Part shown: in pieces, positions 52,105 to 60,734 of the stretch | How positions within the stretch are numbered: position 1 is the stretch's first letter | Layout: each line of letters begins with the position of its first letter | Source of the DNA: CSSed11-175R1 sp041685735 | Lineage (GTDB): Bacteria > Actinomycetota > Nitriliruptoria > Nitriliruptorales > Nitriliruptoraceae | DNA: 64,000 nucleotides | Assembly (NCBI GenBank): GCA_041685735.1 | Contig: JAWLFE010000008.1 | Location: forward strand, 1-64,000 | Reading direction: 5' to 3' | Program-made: the position numbers and the translations under genes | The notes under the pieces: generated by a model | Database searches by the model: none | Told to the model about the DNA's origin: nothing | Seen by the model: only the letters and a program-made list of their open reading frames with translations

Positions 52105-54291
52105 CTACCCGGTCTCCAGGGCCGCGAAGGCGTCCAGACCGCCCGCGTAGGTCCGCAGGACCTGTGCACGCAGCGCCGCGTTGGCCGGATCGGACAGGTC
52201 GGGATCGGCGTCGACGACCTCGCGGGCCAGGTCCCGGGTCGTACCGATGATCGCGAGGTCGCGCCGCAGGTTCGCGAGCTTGAGGTCCGGCAGGCCGGAC
52301 TGGCGCTTGCCGAACAGTTGGCCGGCACCGCGGATGTCCAGGTCGGTCTCCGCAAGCTCGAACCCATCGGTCGTGGCCGCCACCGCCTGCAGACGCTCCA
52401 GGGCATCATCGTTCAACGGTGCGCTCCACCCGCCGAACAGCACGCAGAAGCTGCGGTCGCCACTGCGACCGACCCGACCCCGCAGCTGGTGGAGCTGGCT
52501 GATCCCGAAGCGCTCGGCGTCCTCGATGACCATGACCGTGGCGTGGGGGACGTCCACGCCGACCTCGATGACGGTGGTCGCGACCAGCACCTGCGCCTCG
52601 CCGGCCCGGAACCGCGCCATGGCGGCGTCCTTGTCGTCGGTGCGCATCTGGCCGTGGACGAGCTCGACGGTCAGGTCGGGGAACACCTCGTCGGACAGAC
52701 GCTGGTGCTCGGTGACCGCGGAGCGTCCCGGCAGCGCGTCGGAGTCCTCCACGAACGGGCACACGATGTAGGTCCCGAACCCGGCGGCCGCCTGCTCCCG
52801 CACGAACGTGTAGAGCTTCTGGCGGCGCGAGGCCTCAGCCGGGGTGATCAGCTGCGTGGTGATCGGGATGCGGCCCGGCGGGAGCTCATCCAGCACCGTC
52901 ACATCCAGGTCGCCGTACAGCGTCAGCGACAGCGACCGTGGGATGGGGGTGGCGGTCATCACCAGCACGTCCGGCAGGACCGCACGGCCGTGGCCGGTGT
53001 CGGCGGCCTTGTCCTTGAGCTGCAGCCGTTGGGACACCCCGAAGCGGTGCTGCTCGTCGATGACGACCACACCGAGGTCGGCGAACCGCACCCCCTCCTC
53101 CAGCAGGGCGTGCGTCCCGACCACCACATCGACGTCGCCGGTCAGCAGCTCGCCGAGGATCCGGCGGCGCTGCGCGGTCGTCGACGACGAGGTCAGCACC
53201 TCGACCCGGATGCCGTCCAGCACGTTCACGCCGAGCGGCGCCAGGAGCTGGGTCAGTGTCCGGTGGTGCTGCTCGGCCAGGACCTCGGTCGGGACCATCA
53301 TCGCGGCCTGCCGGCCCCGGTCGACCGCGTTGAGCATGGTCCAGACCGCCACCACCGTCTTGCCCGACCCGACATCCCCCTGCAGGAGCCGGTGCATCGG
53401 ACGCGCGGCACCGAGATCCTCGGCCAGCGCCTCGAAGGATCGCTGCTGTGCGTCGGTCGGCGCGAACGGCAACGCGTCCAGGAACGCCGCCGCCCGACCA
53501 CGGGCGATCGGTGCGTTGTCCTGCCCAACCGTGTCCGCCTCCAACCGGGCGCGTCGCCACTGCAGGCCCAGTTGCAACGTGAACAGTTCGTCGAACACCA
53601 GCCGTCGCCGCGCCGCGTCCCGCGTCGGGACGTCCGGTGGCGCGTGGATCGCGCGCACCGCCGTGTCCAGGTCCATCAGGTCCTGCGCGTCCAGGCGACC
53701 CTCCGACAGCCAGTCGTCGAACGGAGGAAGCGCATCGAGCGCAGCCTCGATCAGCTCCGCGAGCTTCCACGACGGCAGTCCATCGACCGCGGGGTAGACG
53801 CTCAGCAGACGCTGGTGCGCGAGGCGTTCCGCTGCCGCATCCGGATCGACCCCCGCATCCACCCGGCCCAACGCCTGCACGTCGGGCGACGCCAACTGCA
53901 GCGAGGAGCGGAACCGTTTGACCTTCCCGCTGAACGCCGCCACCGTCCCGGCAGGCAGTGTCCGCGCCCGCCAGTTCTGGTTGAAGTACGTCACGGTGAA
54001 CACGGCCCCACTGGCCTGGCGGACCCGCCCCTCCGCGACCTCGAGCGGCCGCTTCCTGCCCTTCTTCGGCAACCGCTTCGTCGACCAGGACAGCACCTCG
54101 CCCAAGAGCGTCGCCGCCTCACCCTCGACGACCTGGGACAGGTCCAGCACCTCGCCCGCGTCGTGGAACCGCCGCGGGTAGTGCGCGACCAGGTCCCGGA
54201 TCGTGTGGATCCCGAGACCCTCCTGGAGCTTCGTCGCGAGCTTCGGACCCACCCCGTCCAGCGCGGTCACGCGGTCGTCGAGCTTCACCAT
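52105..54291 (-). CDS. recG: ATP-dependent DNA helicase RecG
   Basis: RecG remodels stalled replication forks and branch points. N-terminal wedge domain (ALDGVGPKLATKLQEGLGIH, DLVAHYPRRFHD), helicase motifs LLQGDVGSGKTVVAVW (I), VVIDEQHRFGVSQR (II, DEQH), VMTATPIPRSLSLTLYGDLD (III), TTVIEVGVDVPHATVMVIED (V) and QLRGRVGRSGDRSFCVL (VI), then GRGQL-equivalent DIRGAGQLFGKRQSG. 728 aa. ATG at 54291. Confidence 0.95.
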   Translation of the reverse strand: MVKLDDRVTALDGVGPKLATKLQEGLGIHTIRDLVAHYPRRFHDAGEVLDLSQVVEGEAATLLGEVLSWSTKRLPKKGRKRPLEVAEGRVRQASGAVFTVTYFNQNWRARTLPAGTVAAFSGKVKRFRSSLQLASPDVQALGRVDAGVDPDAAAERLAHQRLLSVYPAVDGLPSWKLAELIEAALDALPPFDDWLSEGRLDAQDLMDLDTAVRAIHAPPDVPTRDAARRRLVFDELFTLQLGLQWRRARLEADTVGQDNAPIARGRAAAFLDALPFAPTDAQQRSFEALAEDLGAARPMHRLLQGDVGSGKTVVAVWTMLNAVDRGRQAAMMVPTEVLAEQHHRTLTQLLAPLGVNVLDGIRVEVLTSSSTTAQRRRILGELLTGDVDVVVGTHALLEEGVRFADLGVVVIDEQHRFGVSQRLQLKDKAADTGHGRAVLPDVLVMTATPIPRSLSLTLYGDLDVTVLDELPPGRIPITTQLITPAEASRRQKLYTFVREQAAAGFGTYIVCPFVEDSDALPGRSAVTEHQRLSDEVFPDLTVELVHGQMRTDDKDAAMARFRAGEAQVLVATTVIEVGVDVPHATVMVIEDAERFGISQLHQLRGRVGRSGDRSFCVLFGGWSAPLNDDALERLQAVAATTDGFELAETDLDIRGAGQLFGKRQSGLPDLKLANLRRDLAIIGTTRDLAREVVDADPDLSDPANAALRAQVLRTYAGGLDAFAALETG

Positions 54292-54294
54292 CTC

Positions 54295-54375
54295 TGCCTA
54301 CCCACCGATGCCCGCCATCTGTGCCTACCCACCGATGCCCGCCATCTGTGCCTACCCACCGATGCCCGGGTCACG
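54295..54375. repeat. 27-bp tandem repeat, three copies, upstream of recG
   Basis: TGCCTACCCACCGATGCCCG starts at 54295, 54322 and 54349, a few bases upstream of the recG ATG. The same three copies appear again at 54494-54574 after the gap, as part of the duplicated 99 nt. Confidence 0.85.
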
Positions 54376-54393
54376 CCACACCGACCCGGTCCG

Positions 54394-54493
54394 NNNNNNN
54401 NNNNNNNNNNNNNNNNNNNNNNNNNNNNNNNNNNNNNNNNNNNNNNNNNNNNNNNNNNNNNNNNNNNNNNNNNNNNNNNNNNNNNNNNNNNNN
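54394..54493. other. 100-N gap flanked by an exact 99-nt duplication
   Basis: 54295-54393 and 54494-54592 are identical, so the gap is most likely an artefact of joining two contigs with a 99-nt overlap. The real distance from recG to the fakA-like gene would then be about 105 bp rather than 304. Confidence 0.85.
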
Positions 54494-54595
54494 TGCCTAC
54501 CCACCGATGCCCGCCATCTGTGCCTACCCACCGATGCCCGCCATCTGTGCCTACCCACCGATGCCCGGGTCACGCCACACCGACCCGGTCCGCGG

Positions 54596-56209
54596 TCATT
54601 CGACACCCACCCAGTAGCGAGACGGTCGCTGCCCGGCTGCGATGACCTCCGCCTCGGCGGACGGTGCGGACGCCGCGACCAGGGCATCCAGCCGTCCATG
54701 CTCGTCAGCCCCGACGTCGCCGCCGACGAGCAGGGTCAGGATCTCCGCCCCAGCAGCATCGAGGTGGTCCAGCACCGCCCGGAGCGCCGCGATCGGATCG
54801 TCGTGCGCCGCGACCACGTCGCCGGCGGCGATCGCCAGGAACTGGCCCTCACGCACGTCGCCGATCGGCGTGTCGGCTGCGCGGAGCGCCGCCGTGACCT
54901 CACCCGCCCGCACCGCGCCTGCGGCATCCGTCATGTCAGCGATCGTCGCATCCGGATCCGCGTCGGGGTCGAGCACGGCCAGCGCCGCCAGGACCGCCGG
55001 CGGGGTCACCGCCGACTCGATCACGCGGACCTCCAACCCACGATCCGTGCGTGCCAGGTCAGCCGCCTGTCGTGCCGCCGGCAGGATGTTGCGGTGACCG
55101 GGCAGGACCAGGATCCGGTGCGCCTGCACGTCACCGATCGCCGCCAGCAGATCCGCAACGGGCGGCAGGGCCCCCGCCGCACCCTCGACCACCACCGCCT
55201 GCAGGGATCCGGCGAGCGCGTGCACGCCCGCACCGCTGAGGACGGCGACCGCACCCACGGCCGTGTGACTGGCCGCGGCCCGGGCTGCCATCTGGTCCCC
55301 GAAGTGGGTCACCTCGATGTTGCTGGGCCGGCCATGGTCGAGCCCGGCCTCGATCGCGGCCCCGACGTTGCCGGTGTGGACGTGCACGTTCAACAGCCCG
55401 CCGGCGGCCACCACCACCACGGAGTCGCCCACCTGTTCGAGGTGGCGGCGCAGCACCCGCGCGACGTCATCGTCGGCGTCCAGGAGGTACTGGACCTCGA
55501 AGGGATGGGCGAGCGACCCGTGGCAGCGGTCGTCGCGGTGGCGTTCGGCGTGCGCGGGGGCGTCGAGGACCACCGGCGGGTCCTGCCCCGTCAGGTGTCC
55601 GTGGACCGCCGCGAGCACGACCTCGAACCCGCGAGCGCCGGCGTCAACGACCCCGGCAGCACGCAGCACATCGAGTTGCTCGTGCGTCCGGGTGACGGCC
55701 TGCGCCACCGCCGCGCAGGTCCGGGACGACGCGGTGACCAGGTCCGCCCCGTCCTCCACGGCGGCGGTCGCCGCGGTCGCCGCGGCGGTGATCGCGGTCA
55801 GGATCGTGCCCTCGACCGGCTCGGCAACGGCCTCGTAGGCCAGCGTCCGCGCTTCCGTCAGGGCGCGGGCGTAGGTCGCGGCGTCGATCTGTGCATGGCC
55901 GGTCAGTTCCTCGACGACCGCACGGATGACCTGGCTCAGGATCACCCCGGAGTTGCCCCGCGCCCCCCGGATCGCACCGCGGATCACATCACGGGAACGC
56001 TGCACGCCCGAGACCGACGCGGTGGCGTTGAGTTCCTGCAGCGCTGCGCGGACCGTCAGGGTCATGTTCGTGCCGGTGTCGCCGTCCGGGACCGGGAACA
56101 CGTTCAGGTCATCGAGCACCGACCGCCGGTCGGTCAACGCGTCGTGGACCCGTTCGAGCAGGGCGGGCAGTTCACGGGCCGACAGGGGCGCACCCGGGCC
56201 TTCCTGCAC
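54596..56209 (-). CDS. fakA: DAK1/DhaL-domain protein, fatty-acid kinase FakA-like
   Basis: N-terminal DhaL ATP-binding domain (residues about 15-200) with NVFPVPDGDTGTNM and GARGNSGVILSQ, the Mg-ATP site. A middle domain (about 220-330) follows, then a C-terminal FakA_C domain. FakA phosphorylates fatty acids presented by FakB and feeds exogenous fatty acids into phospholipids. No fakB lies in this window, so the substrate is inferred. GTG at 56209 has GGGAGGT six nt upstream. The recG-fakA-rpmB order is common in actinobacteria. Confidence 0.85.
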   Translation of the reverse strand: MQEGPGAPLSARELPALLERVHDALTDRRSVLDDLNVFPVPDGDTGTNMTLTVRAALQELNATASVSGVQRSRDVIRGAIRGARGNSGVILSQVIRAVVEELTGHAQIDAATYARALTEARTLAYEAVAEPVEGTILTAITAAATAATAAVEDGADLVTASSRTCAAVAQAVTRTHEQLDVLRAAGVVDAGARGFEVVLAAVHGHLTGQDPPVVLDAPAHAERHRDDRCHGSLAHPFEVQYLLDADDDVARVLRRHLEQVGDSVVVVAAGGLLNVHVHTGNVGAAIEAGLDHGRPSNIEVTHFGDQMAARAAASHTAVGAVAVLSGAGVHALAGSLQAVVVEGAAGALPPVADLLAAIGDVQAHRILVLPGHRNILPAARQAADLARTDRGLEVRVIESAVTPPAVLAALAVLDPDADPDATIADMTDAAGAVRAGEVTAALRAADTPIGDVREGQFLAIAAGDVVAAHDDPIAALRAVLDHLDAAGAEILTLLVGGDVGADEHGRLDALVAASAPSAEAEVIAAGQRPSRYWVGVE

Positions 56210-56239
56210 GCACGCACCTCCCACGACCTCGGAGCAGCG

Positions 56240-56245
56240 AGCGTA
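56240..56245 (-). promoter_or_regulatory. -10-like element TACGCT for fakA
   Basis: GGCTACGCTCG on the minus strand, about 31 nt before the fakA start. It is part of the 313-bp divergent region (56210-56522) to rpmB, which has no gene. Confidence 0.35.
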
Positions 56246-56296
56246 GCCCTGTGCTCAGGCCGCACCATCGAGGTCGCGACGTGCCGCGCCCGTTGC

Positions 56297-56302
56297 TACG
56301 CT
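56297..56302 (+). promoter_or_regulatory. -10-like element TACGCT for rpmB
   Basis: GTTGCTACGCTCG on the plus strand. If used, the rpmB leader is about 215 nt long. No -35 matches consensus. Confidence 0.35.
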
Positions 56303-56522
56303 CGTCGTCCGTGGGCGAAGGTCGTTCGGCGATCTGCCGTGCTCCGCGGAACCGGCGTCCAACGCCGACCGCCCGACCAGCACCACCGCCAGTACCACCG
56401 TCGGGGCGAACCGTTCGCGACCGCCCCGCAGCGGCGTGCTCCTCGACCCGGCCCATCCCACTCCCCCACACCCTCCCGACCTCCGCGCGGACGCGCGACG
56501 GGACCGACGACAAGGCGTGACC

Positions 56523-56726
56523 GTGGCATCCACCTGCCAACTGTGCGACAAGAAGCCCTGGTTCGGCAAGCAGGTCTCGCACTCGCACCGCCGGTCCTCG
56601 AAGCGCTGGACCCCCAACATCCAGAAGGTCAGCGCGTTCGTGGACGGCAGGACCGTCAAGCTGCACGTGTGCACCTCCTGCATCAAGGCGGGCAAGGTCA
56701 CCCGGCCCCCGGTCCGCAACACGTAG
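56523..56726 (+). CDS. rpmB: 50S ribosomal protein L28
   Basis: The 67-residue protein has CQLCDKKPWFGKQVSHSHRR at the N-terminus and CTSCIKAGKV at the C-terminus, so it is the four-cysteine zinc-binding form of L28. AAGG lies 7 nt before GTG 56523; GTG 56517 is an alternative. It is transcribed divergently from fakA. Confidence 0.93.
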   Translation: MASTCQLCDKKPWFGKQVSHSHRRSSKRWTPNIQKVSAFVDGRTVKLHVCTSCIKAGKVTRPPVRNT

Positions 56727-56777
56727 GACCGCACGGCCGGGCGCCGGCAGGCCCACCAGCACCACACACGACATCGC

Positions 56778-56805
56778 GGCGAGGCTCCCGTTCGGGGGCC
56801 TCGCC
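56778..56805 (+). terminator. Terminator hairpin after rpmB
   Basis: GGCGAGGC / GCCTCGCC, a perfect 8-bp stem extended by CCC/GGG around a short loop, followed by GTCGTTGG. It lies 52 nt past the rpmB stop. Confidence 0.6.
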
Positions 56806-56870
56806 GTCGTTGGTGTGGTGGGCTGCCACCGACCGGGGTTGCTACCGTGGGTCGACTCCGGGAGGCCACC

Positions 56871-57107
56871 ATGCACGTCGCGGCGTACATCCTGATCCAG
56901 ACCGAACTGGGCGAGGCGGCGACCGTCGCCCTGGCGGCGAAGGACATCCCGGGCGTCGAGACCGCCGAGGACGTCACCGGCCCCTACGACGTGATCGTGA
57001 GGGCAGCCGCCGAGGACGTGAACCAGCTCGGCAAACTGGTCGTCTCACGCATCCAGTCGATCCCGGGCATCACCCGGACCCTGACCTGCCCGATCGTCGA
57101 TCTCTGA
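56871..57107 (+). CDS. Stand-alone Lrp/AsnC ligand-binding (RAM) domain protein
   Basis: A 78-residue protein made only of the effector-binding/oligomerisation domain of Lrp/AsnC regulators (AYILIQTELGEAATVAL, GVETAEDVTGPYDVIVRAAA, IQSIPGITRTLTCPIVDL). There is no DNA-binding domain. Such proteins may sense amino acids or modulate full-length Lrp proteins. GGGAGG precedes the ATG and TACCGT (56845-56850) is a possible -10. It is found near rpmB and ddl in other actinobacteria too. Confidence 0.88.
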   Translation: MHVAAYILIQTELGEAATVALAAKDIPGVETAEDVTGPYDVIVRAAAEDVNQLGKLVVSRIQSIPGITRTLTCPIVDL

Positions 57108-57135
57108 GTCGGGGACCGATCGCTGGGCGCCCCGG

Positions 57136-58209
57136 CTACAGGCGCGCGTCGGTCAGCAGCCGTTCGACGAGCTGCGTGTAGGTGACCCCTTCCGCCGCCC
57201 ACAGGCGCGGGAACATCGAGTTCGGGGTGAAGCCGGGGATGGTGTTGATCTCGTTGATCAGCAGCTCGCCGTCGGGTTGCAGGAACAGGTCGACCCGGGC
57301 CATCCCCCGACAGCCGATCGCGCGGTAGGCCCGACGCGCCAGCGCACCGCTGCGGTCGACCACATCCGCGGTGACGTCCGCCGGGATGCGCAGGTCGGAG
57401 GCGGCCAGGTACTTGGCGTCGAAATCGTAGAACTCGTTGGAGGGCACGATCTCACCGGGCCGGCTGACATCCAGCTCGTCCCCACCGAGCACGCCGACCT
57501 CCAGTTCACGCGCGTGCTCCAGGCCCTGTTCGATCAGCACCACCTCGTCGAAGGTGAACGCCTCGTCCATCGCCGCGTCGAGCTCATCGAGGTCGTGGAC
57601 CTTGCTGATCCCGATCGACGAACCCTGCCGGACCGGCTTGGTGAACCACGGTGCCGGCAGCGCAGCGGCCACCTCCGCCCGGACGCCGTCCGGATCGTGC
57701 TCCCAGCGCGAGCGGTGGACGGCGAGGTAGCCGCCCTGCGGCAGGCTGCGGGCCGCGAAGGTCGCCTTCATCACCGCCTTGTCGATCCCGATGGATGACG
57801 CGGTCACGTCCGCGCCGACGTAGGGGACCCCGACGCTCGTCAACAGACCCTGCACGGTCCCATCCTCACCCCACGGGCCGTGCAACAGCGGGAAGGCGAC
57901 GTCGATCGGCCCGAGGCTCGAGGTGGCCGCGTGTCCATCGTCGAGGTCGTCGACCCGGACGAGGGTGGGTCCGTGCCGCGTCCCGACGAGCGCCACGGTC
58001 GGCCCGGTGTCGTCGACCTCCGGCAGCTGCTGGCCCGCCGCCACCTCGATGTTGCCGTCGGTCAGGGTCCACCGACCGTCACGGGTGATGCCGACGGCCA
58101 CCACCTCGTAGCGATCACGGTCGATCACCTCCAGGACCGAGCGGGCGGACAGACAGGAGATCTGGTGCTCGGTCGAGCGCCCTCCGAACAGCAGCAGCGC
58201 ACGCTTCAC
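57136..58209 (-). CDS. ddl: D-alanine--D-alanine ligase
   Basis: ATP-grasp enzyme that makes the D-Ala-D-Ala end of peptidoglycan precursors. LLFGGRSTEHQISCLSARSV at the N-terminus, AFPLLHGPWGEDGTVQG, GVPYVGADVTASSIGIDKAVMK, FTKPVRQGSSIGISKV, RVDLFLQPDGELLINEINTIPGF with the metal-binding ENxxPG-equivalent. 357 aa. GTG at 58209 overlaps the stop of the trans-sulfuration gene (GTGA). Confidence 0.95.
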   Translation of the reverse strand: MKRALLLFGGRSTEHQISCLSARSVLEVIDRDRYEVVAVGITRDGRWTLTDGNIEVAAGQQLPEVDDTGPTVALVGTRHGPTLVRVDDLDDGHAATSSLGPIDVAFPLLHGPWGEDGTVQGLLTSVGVPYVGADVTASSIGIDKAVMKATFAARSLPQGGYLAVHRSRWEHDPDGVRAEVAAALPAPWFTKPVRQGSSIGISKVHDLDELDAAMDEAFTFDEVVLIEQGLEHARELEVGVLGGDELDVSRPGEIVPSNEFYDFDAKYLAASDLRIPADVTADVVDRSGALARRAYRAIGCRGMARVDLFLQPDGELLINEINTIPGFTPNSMFPRLWAAEGVTYTQLVERLLTDARL

Positions 58210-59456
58210 GAGCCGACCCCGTCCACCGCGACGGTCACGGACGGCGCCGACACAGCCGGCATCGCGCCCCCGAGCGCCTGGTCGAGGTCCGCGAGCAGAT
58301 CCTCGACGTCCTCGATGCCGATCGACAGCCGGACCGTCCCGGGGTTCAGGCCGGCAGCGGCCAGCGATGCAGCATCGAGCTGCCGATGGCTGGTCGATCC
58401 TGGGTGCAGCACCAGCGAGTGGGTCCCGCCGAGCGACGAGGCCCGCACGAACACCGAACACGCATCGGCGAACGCCTCGGCCTGTTCCCGACCGGGCAGG
58501 TCGAAGACGACGAGCGCGCCGTAGCCGCGACCCGCGAACAGCTCGGTCGCCAACGCGTGCTGCGGGTGCGCGGGGAGCCCCGGGTAGCGCACCACCTCGG
58601 GGCGGGGATCCCGGTCGAGCGCGGTCGCGATGGTCCCTGCGCTCACGCTGGCCTGCCGGACCCGCAGGGACAACGTCTGCACCCCCCGCAGGATCAGCCA
58701 GGCCTCGAAGGCACCCAGCGATGCGCCGAGCTCGTAGGTGTGGCGGCGGACCGCATCGATCAGGGGCGCATCGCCCGCCACGACCCCGGCGACGACGTCG
58801 CCGTGGCCACCGAGGAACTTCGTCGCCGACTCGACCACGGCGGTCGCGCCCAGTTCGTAGGGACGGCACAACCAGGGCGAGGCGAAGGTGTTGTCGACGA
58901 CCAGCGCGACCCCGCGCTCCCGACAGACCTCAGCCAGTGCTGGCAGGTCGGTGACGACCATGGACGGGTTGGCGACCGATTCGACATGCACGACCGTGTG
59001 CTCGTCGGTCAGGGCGGCGATGAGCTGCTCGGCGGTCGCCAGTGGGGCGTGATCGACGCCCCAGCCGGCGTCGCGCGCCATGCGCTGCAGCAACGCCCAG
59101 GTCCCGCCGTAGATCTGTTCGGTCGCGAGGATGCGTCCCGACCCACGCAGCACATCGAGGGTGGCATGGATGGCTGCGGTCCCGGAGGCGAGGGACCACG
59201 CGGCCGGGGCTCCGTGCAGCGATGCGACCACACCGTGGAGGGTGGTCGCGGTGGGGTTGTCGTACCGCCCGTAGACGTAGCCCGGCTGCTCGTCGAGCAG
59301 GAGCTCCCCGACATCGGCGGAGCGTTGGGCACCCCAGGTCGAGGACAACCAGATCCCTGCAGAGACGGGTGCCTGGCGGACGTTAGGAACCGTGACCGAG
59401 CCCTTGACCGCCCGGGTCGAGAACCCGCCGTCGGGCCGCGGGAGGGATGGCTCCAC
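58206..59456 (-). CDS. PLP-dependent trans-sulfuration enzyme (cystathionine gamma-synthase/lyase family)
   Basis: Cys/Met metabolism PLP enzyme, 416 aa. YGRYDNPTATTLHGVVASLH, SLASGTAAIHATLDVLRG, the aspartate in VVDNTFASPWLCRPYELGA, and the PLP lysine in SATKFLGGHGDVVAG are visible, as is SLGGTHSLVLHPGSTSHRQL. The family includes MetB, MetC, MecB and MdeA; the sequence alone does not decide. It is translationally coupled to ddl. Confidence 0.88.
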   Translation of the reverse strand: MEPSLPRPDGGFSTRAVKGSVTVPNVRQAPVSAGIWLSSTWGAQRSADVGELLLDEQPGYVYGRYDNPTATTLHGVVASLHGAPAAWSLASGTAAIHATLDVLRGSGRILATEQIYGGTWALLQRMARDAGWGVDHAPLATAEQLIAALTDEHTVVHVESVANPSMVVTDLPALAEVCRERGVALVVDNTFASPWLCRPYELGATAVVESATKFLGGHGDVVAGVVAGDAPLIDAVRRHTYELGASLGAFEAWLILRGVQTLSLRVRQASVSAGTIATALDRDPRPEVVRYPGLPAHPQHALATELFAGRGYGALVVFDLPGREQAEAFADACSVFVRASSLGGTHSLVLHPGSTSHRQLDAASLAAAGLNPGTVRLSIGIEDVEDLLADLDQALGGAMPAVSAPSVTVAVDGVGS

Positions 59457-59588
59457 GTGCGCTCCAGGGTCGGGGTCGGCGGGCGGGTTCGGCCGTCGTG
59501 TGCTGCGGCGTGCCTGGCCGCACCGGCGGCGCGCAAGACCCCGCGAACGGCTCCGCAGCGGGGTCGGCCGGAGCCTAGCCGACGCGGG

Positions 59589-60593
59589 TCACCGGTTCTC
59601 GGGGGTCGCCGCGCCCGCTCGGTCACGGGCCGGCATCGTCCGCACCCTGCCGTCGATCCGCGGGAGCCAGGAACACACGGGGGCGGTGTCCGCGCGGGAC
59701 CCGTAGACCAGCAGCGCCAGCATCGCGCCGTAGATGGGCAGGTGGCCGATCAGTTCGGTGGCGCCGAGGAAGAACAACGTCGCGTTGAACGGGATGCCCG
59801 CCGCGATCACGGTCAGCTGCGGCAACGCGCCTGAGATGAGCAGGAGCCCGAACAGGATCTCGATCCCGGCGGCGAACTGGACGAACACCAGATCGCTGAC
59901 CTCGAAGCCCACCATCTGCCCGACCACCTGCAGGACGTTGAAGGCCGGGTAGCGGTCGAGGAACTCCAGGCTCAGGTCGGGCCGGGCCAGCTTCTCGGTG
60001 TAGGCGAGCAGGATCAGCGTGGCACCCACGATGACCCGGAGCGCGAACAGCGCCATCCGCACCCGCTCGGGATCGACGACGATCCTGCCACCGGCGCGCT
60101 CATCGTCGGGTGGCAACAGGACCAGGAACAAGCCGATGGCCAGGAGGTCGGCGCGCTCCAGGATCGGCACGATCCCGAACCCCAGCATCCCGAGCGGTCC
60201 GGCGATGACCAACAGGGCGGCGGCGGGTCGGACCTTCCAGCCGGAGATCAGCCACACCCCGACGATCCCCTCGAGGATCCCCAGGGCCACACCCCACCAG
60301 GTGTCCGGCAGCAGGAAGGTCGGGACGAAGAACTCCTGACGCGAGGCGAGCGCCAGCAGCGACACGCCCGCGTGGATACCGAGCAGGCGCGGGATCCAGG
60401 GCCCGAGCGCCCCCAGGAAGCCGAGGAAGGGCAGTTCGGGGCGCGGCAGGAAGCGCGCCGCGACCCGCCACGCGGTCGCACCGACGATGGCGGTGACGAG
60501 GGCGAGGAGCGAGAGCGTCTCCGCCGCGAACGACCAGTCGTAGGCCGGTCGTGCATCGGTGAACCAGAGCGCGTGGGCGAGTGGAACGGACAC
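59589..60593 (-). CDS. Multi-pass membrane protein, DoxX-like
   Basis: 334 aa with about eight hydrophobic helices. The second half (YTEKLARPDLSLEFLDRYPA, VQFAAGIEILFGLLLISGAL, AAGIPFNATLFFLGATELIG) resembles DoxX-type quinol-interacting membrane proteins, but assignment is tentative. AGGAGG lies 5 nt before GTG 60593. It is divergent from the SDR gene at 60735. Confidence 0.65.
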   Translation of the reverse strand: MSVPLAHALWFTDARPAYDWSFAAETLSLLALVTAIVGATAWRVAARFLPRPELPFLGFLGALGPWIPRLLGIHAGVSLLALASRQEFFVPTFLLPDTWWGVALGILEGIVGVWLISGWKVRPAAALLVIAGPLGMLGFGIVPILERADLLAIGLFLVLLPPDDERAGGRIVVDPERVRMALFALRVIVGATLILLAYTEKLARPDLSLEFLDRYPAFNVLQVVGQMVGFEVSDLVFVQFAAGIEILFGLLLISGALPQLTVIAAGIPFNATLFFLGATELIGHLPIYGAMLALLVYGSRADTAPVCSWLPRIDGRVRTMPARDRAGAATPENR

Positions 60594-60734
60594 AGGCACC
60601 TCCTGCCAGGCGTTCGGTGCACACGGCGTTCGGTACCGACCATGGTCCTGGCCGAGGGTAGGGTCCCGCGGCGACGACCGAGGCGGCCGGCCGGCTCGCC
60701 GAGACGATGTGACGAGCAGACGAAAGGCATCTCC

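Noticed and set aside
54295..54592. Six copies of a 27-bp repeat
   Set aside because: Three copies are counted twice because the 99-nt duplicate flanks an artificial gap; three is the supported number.
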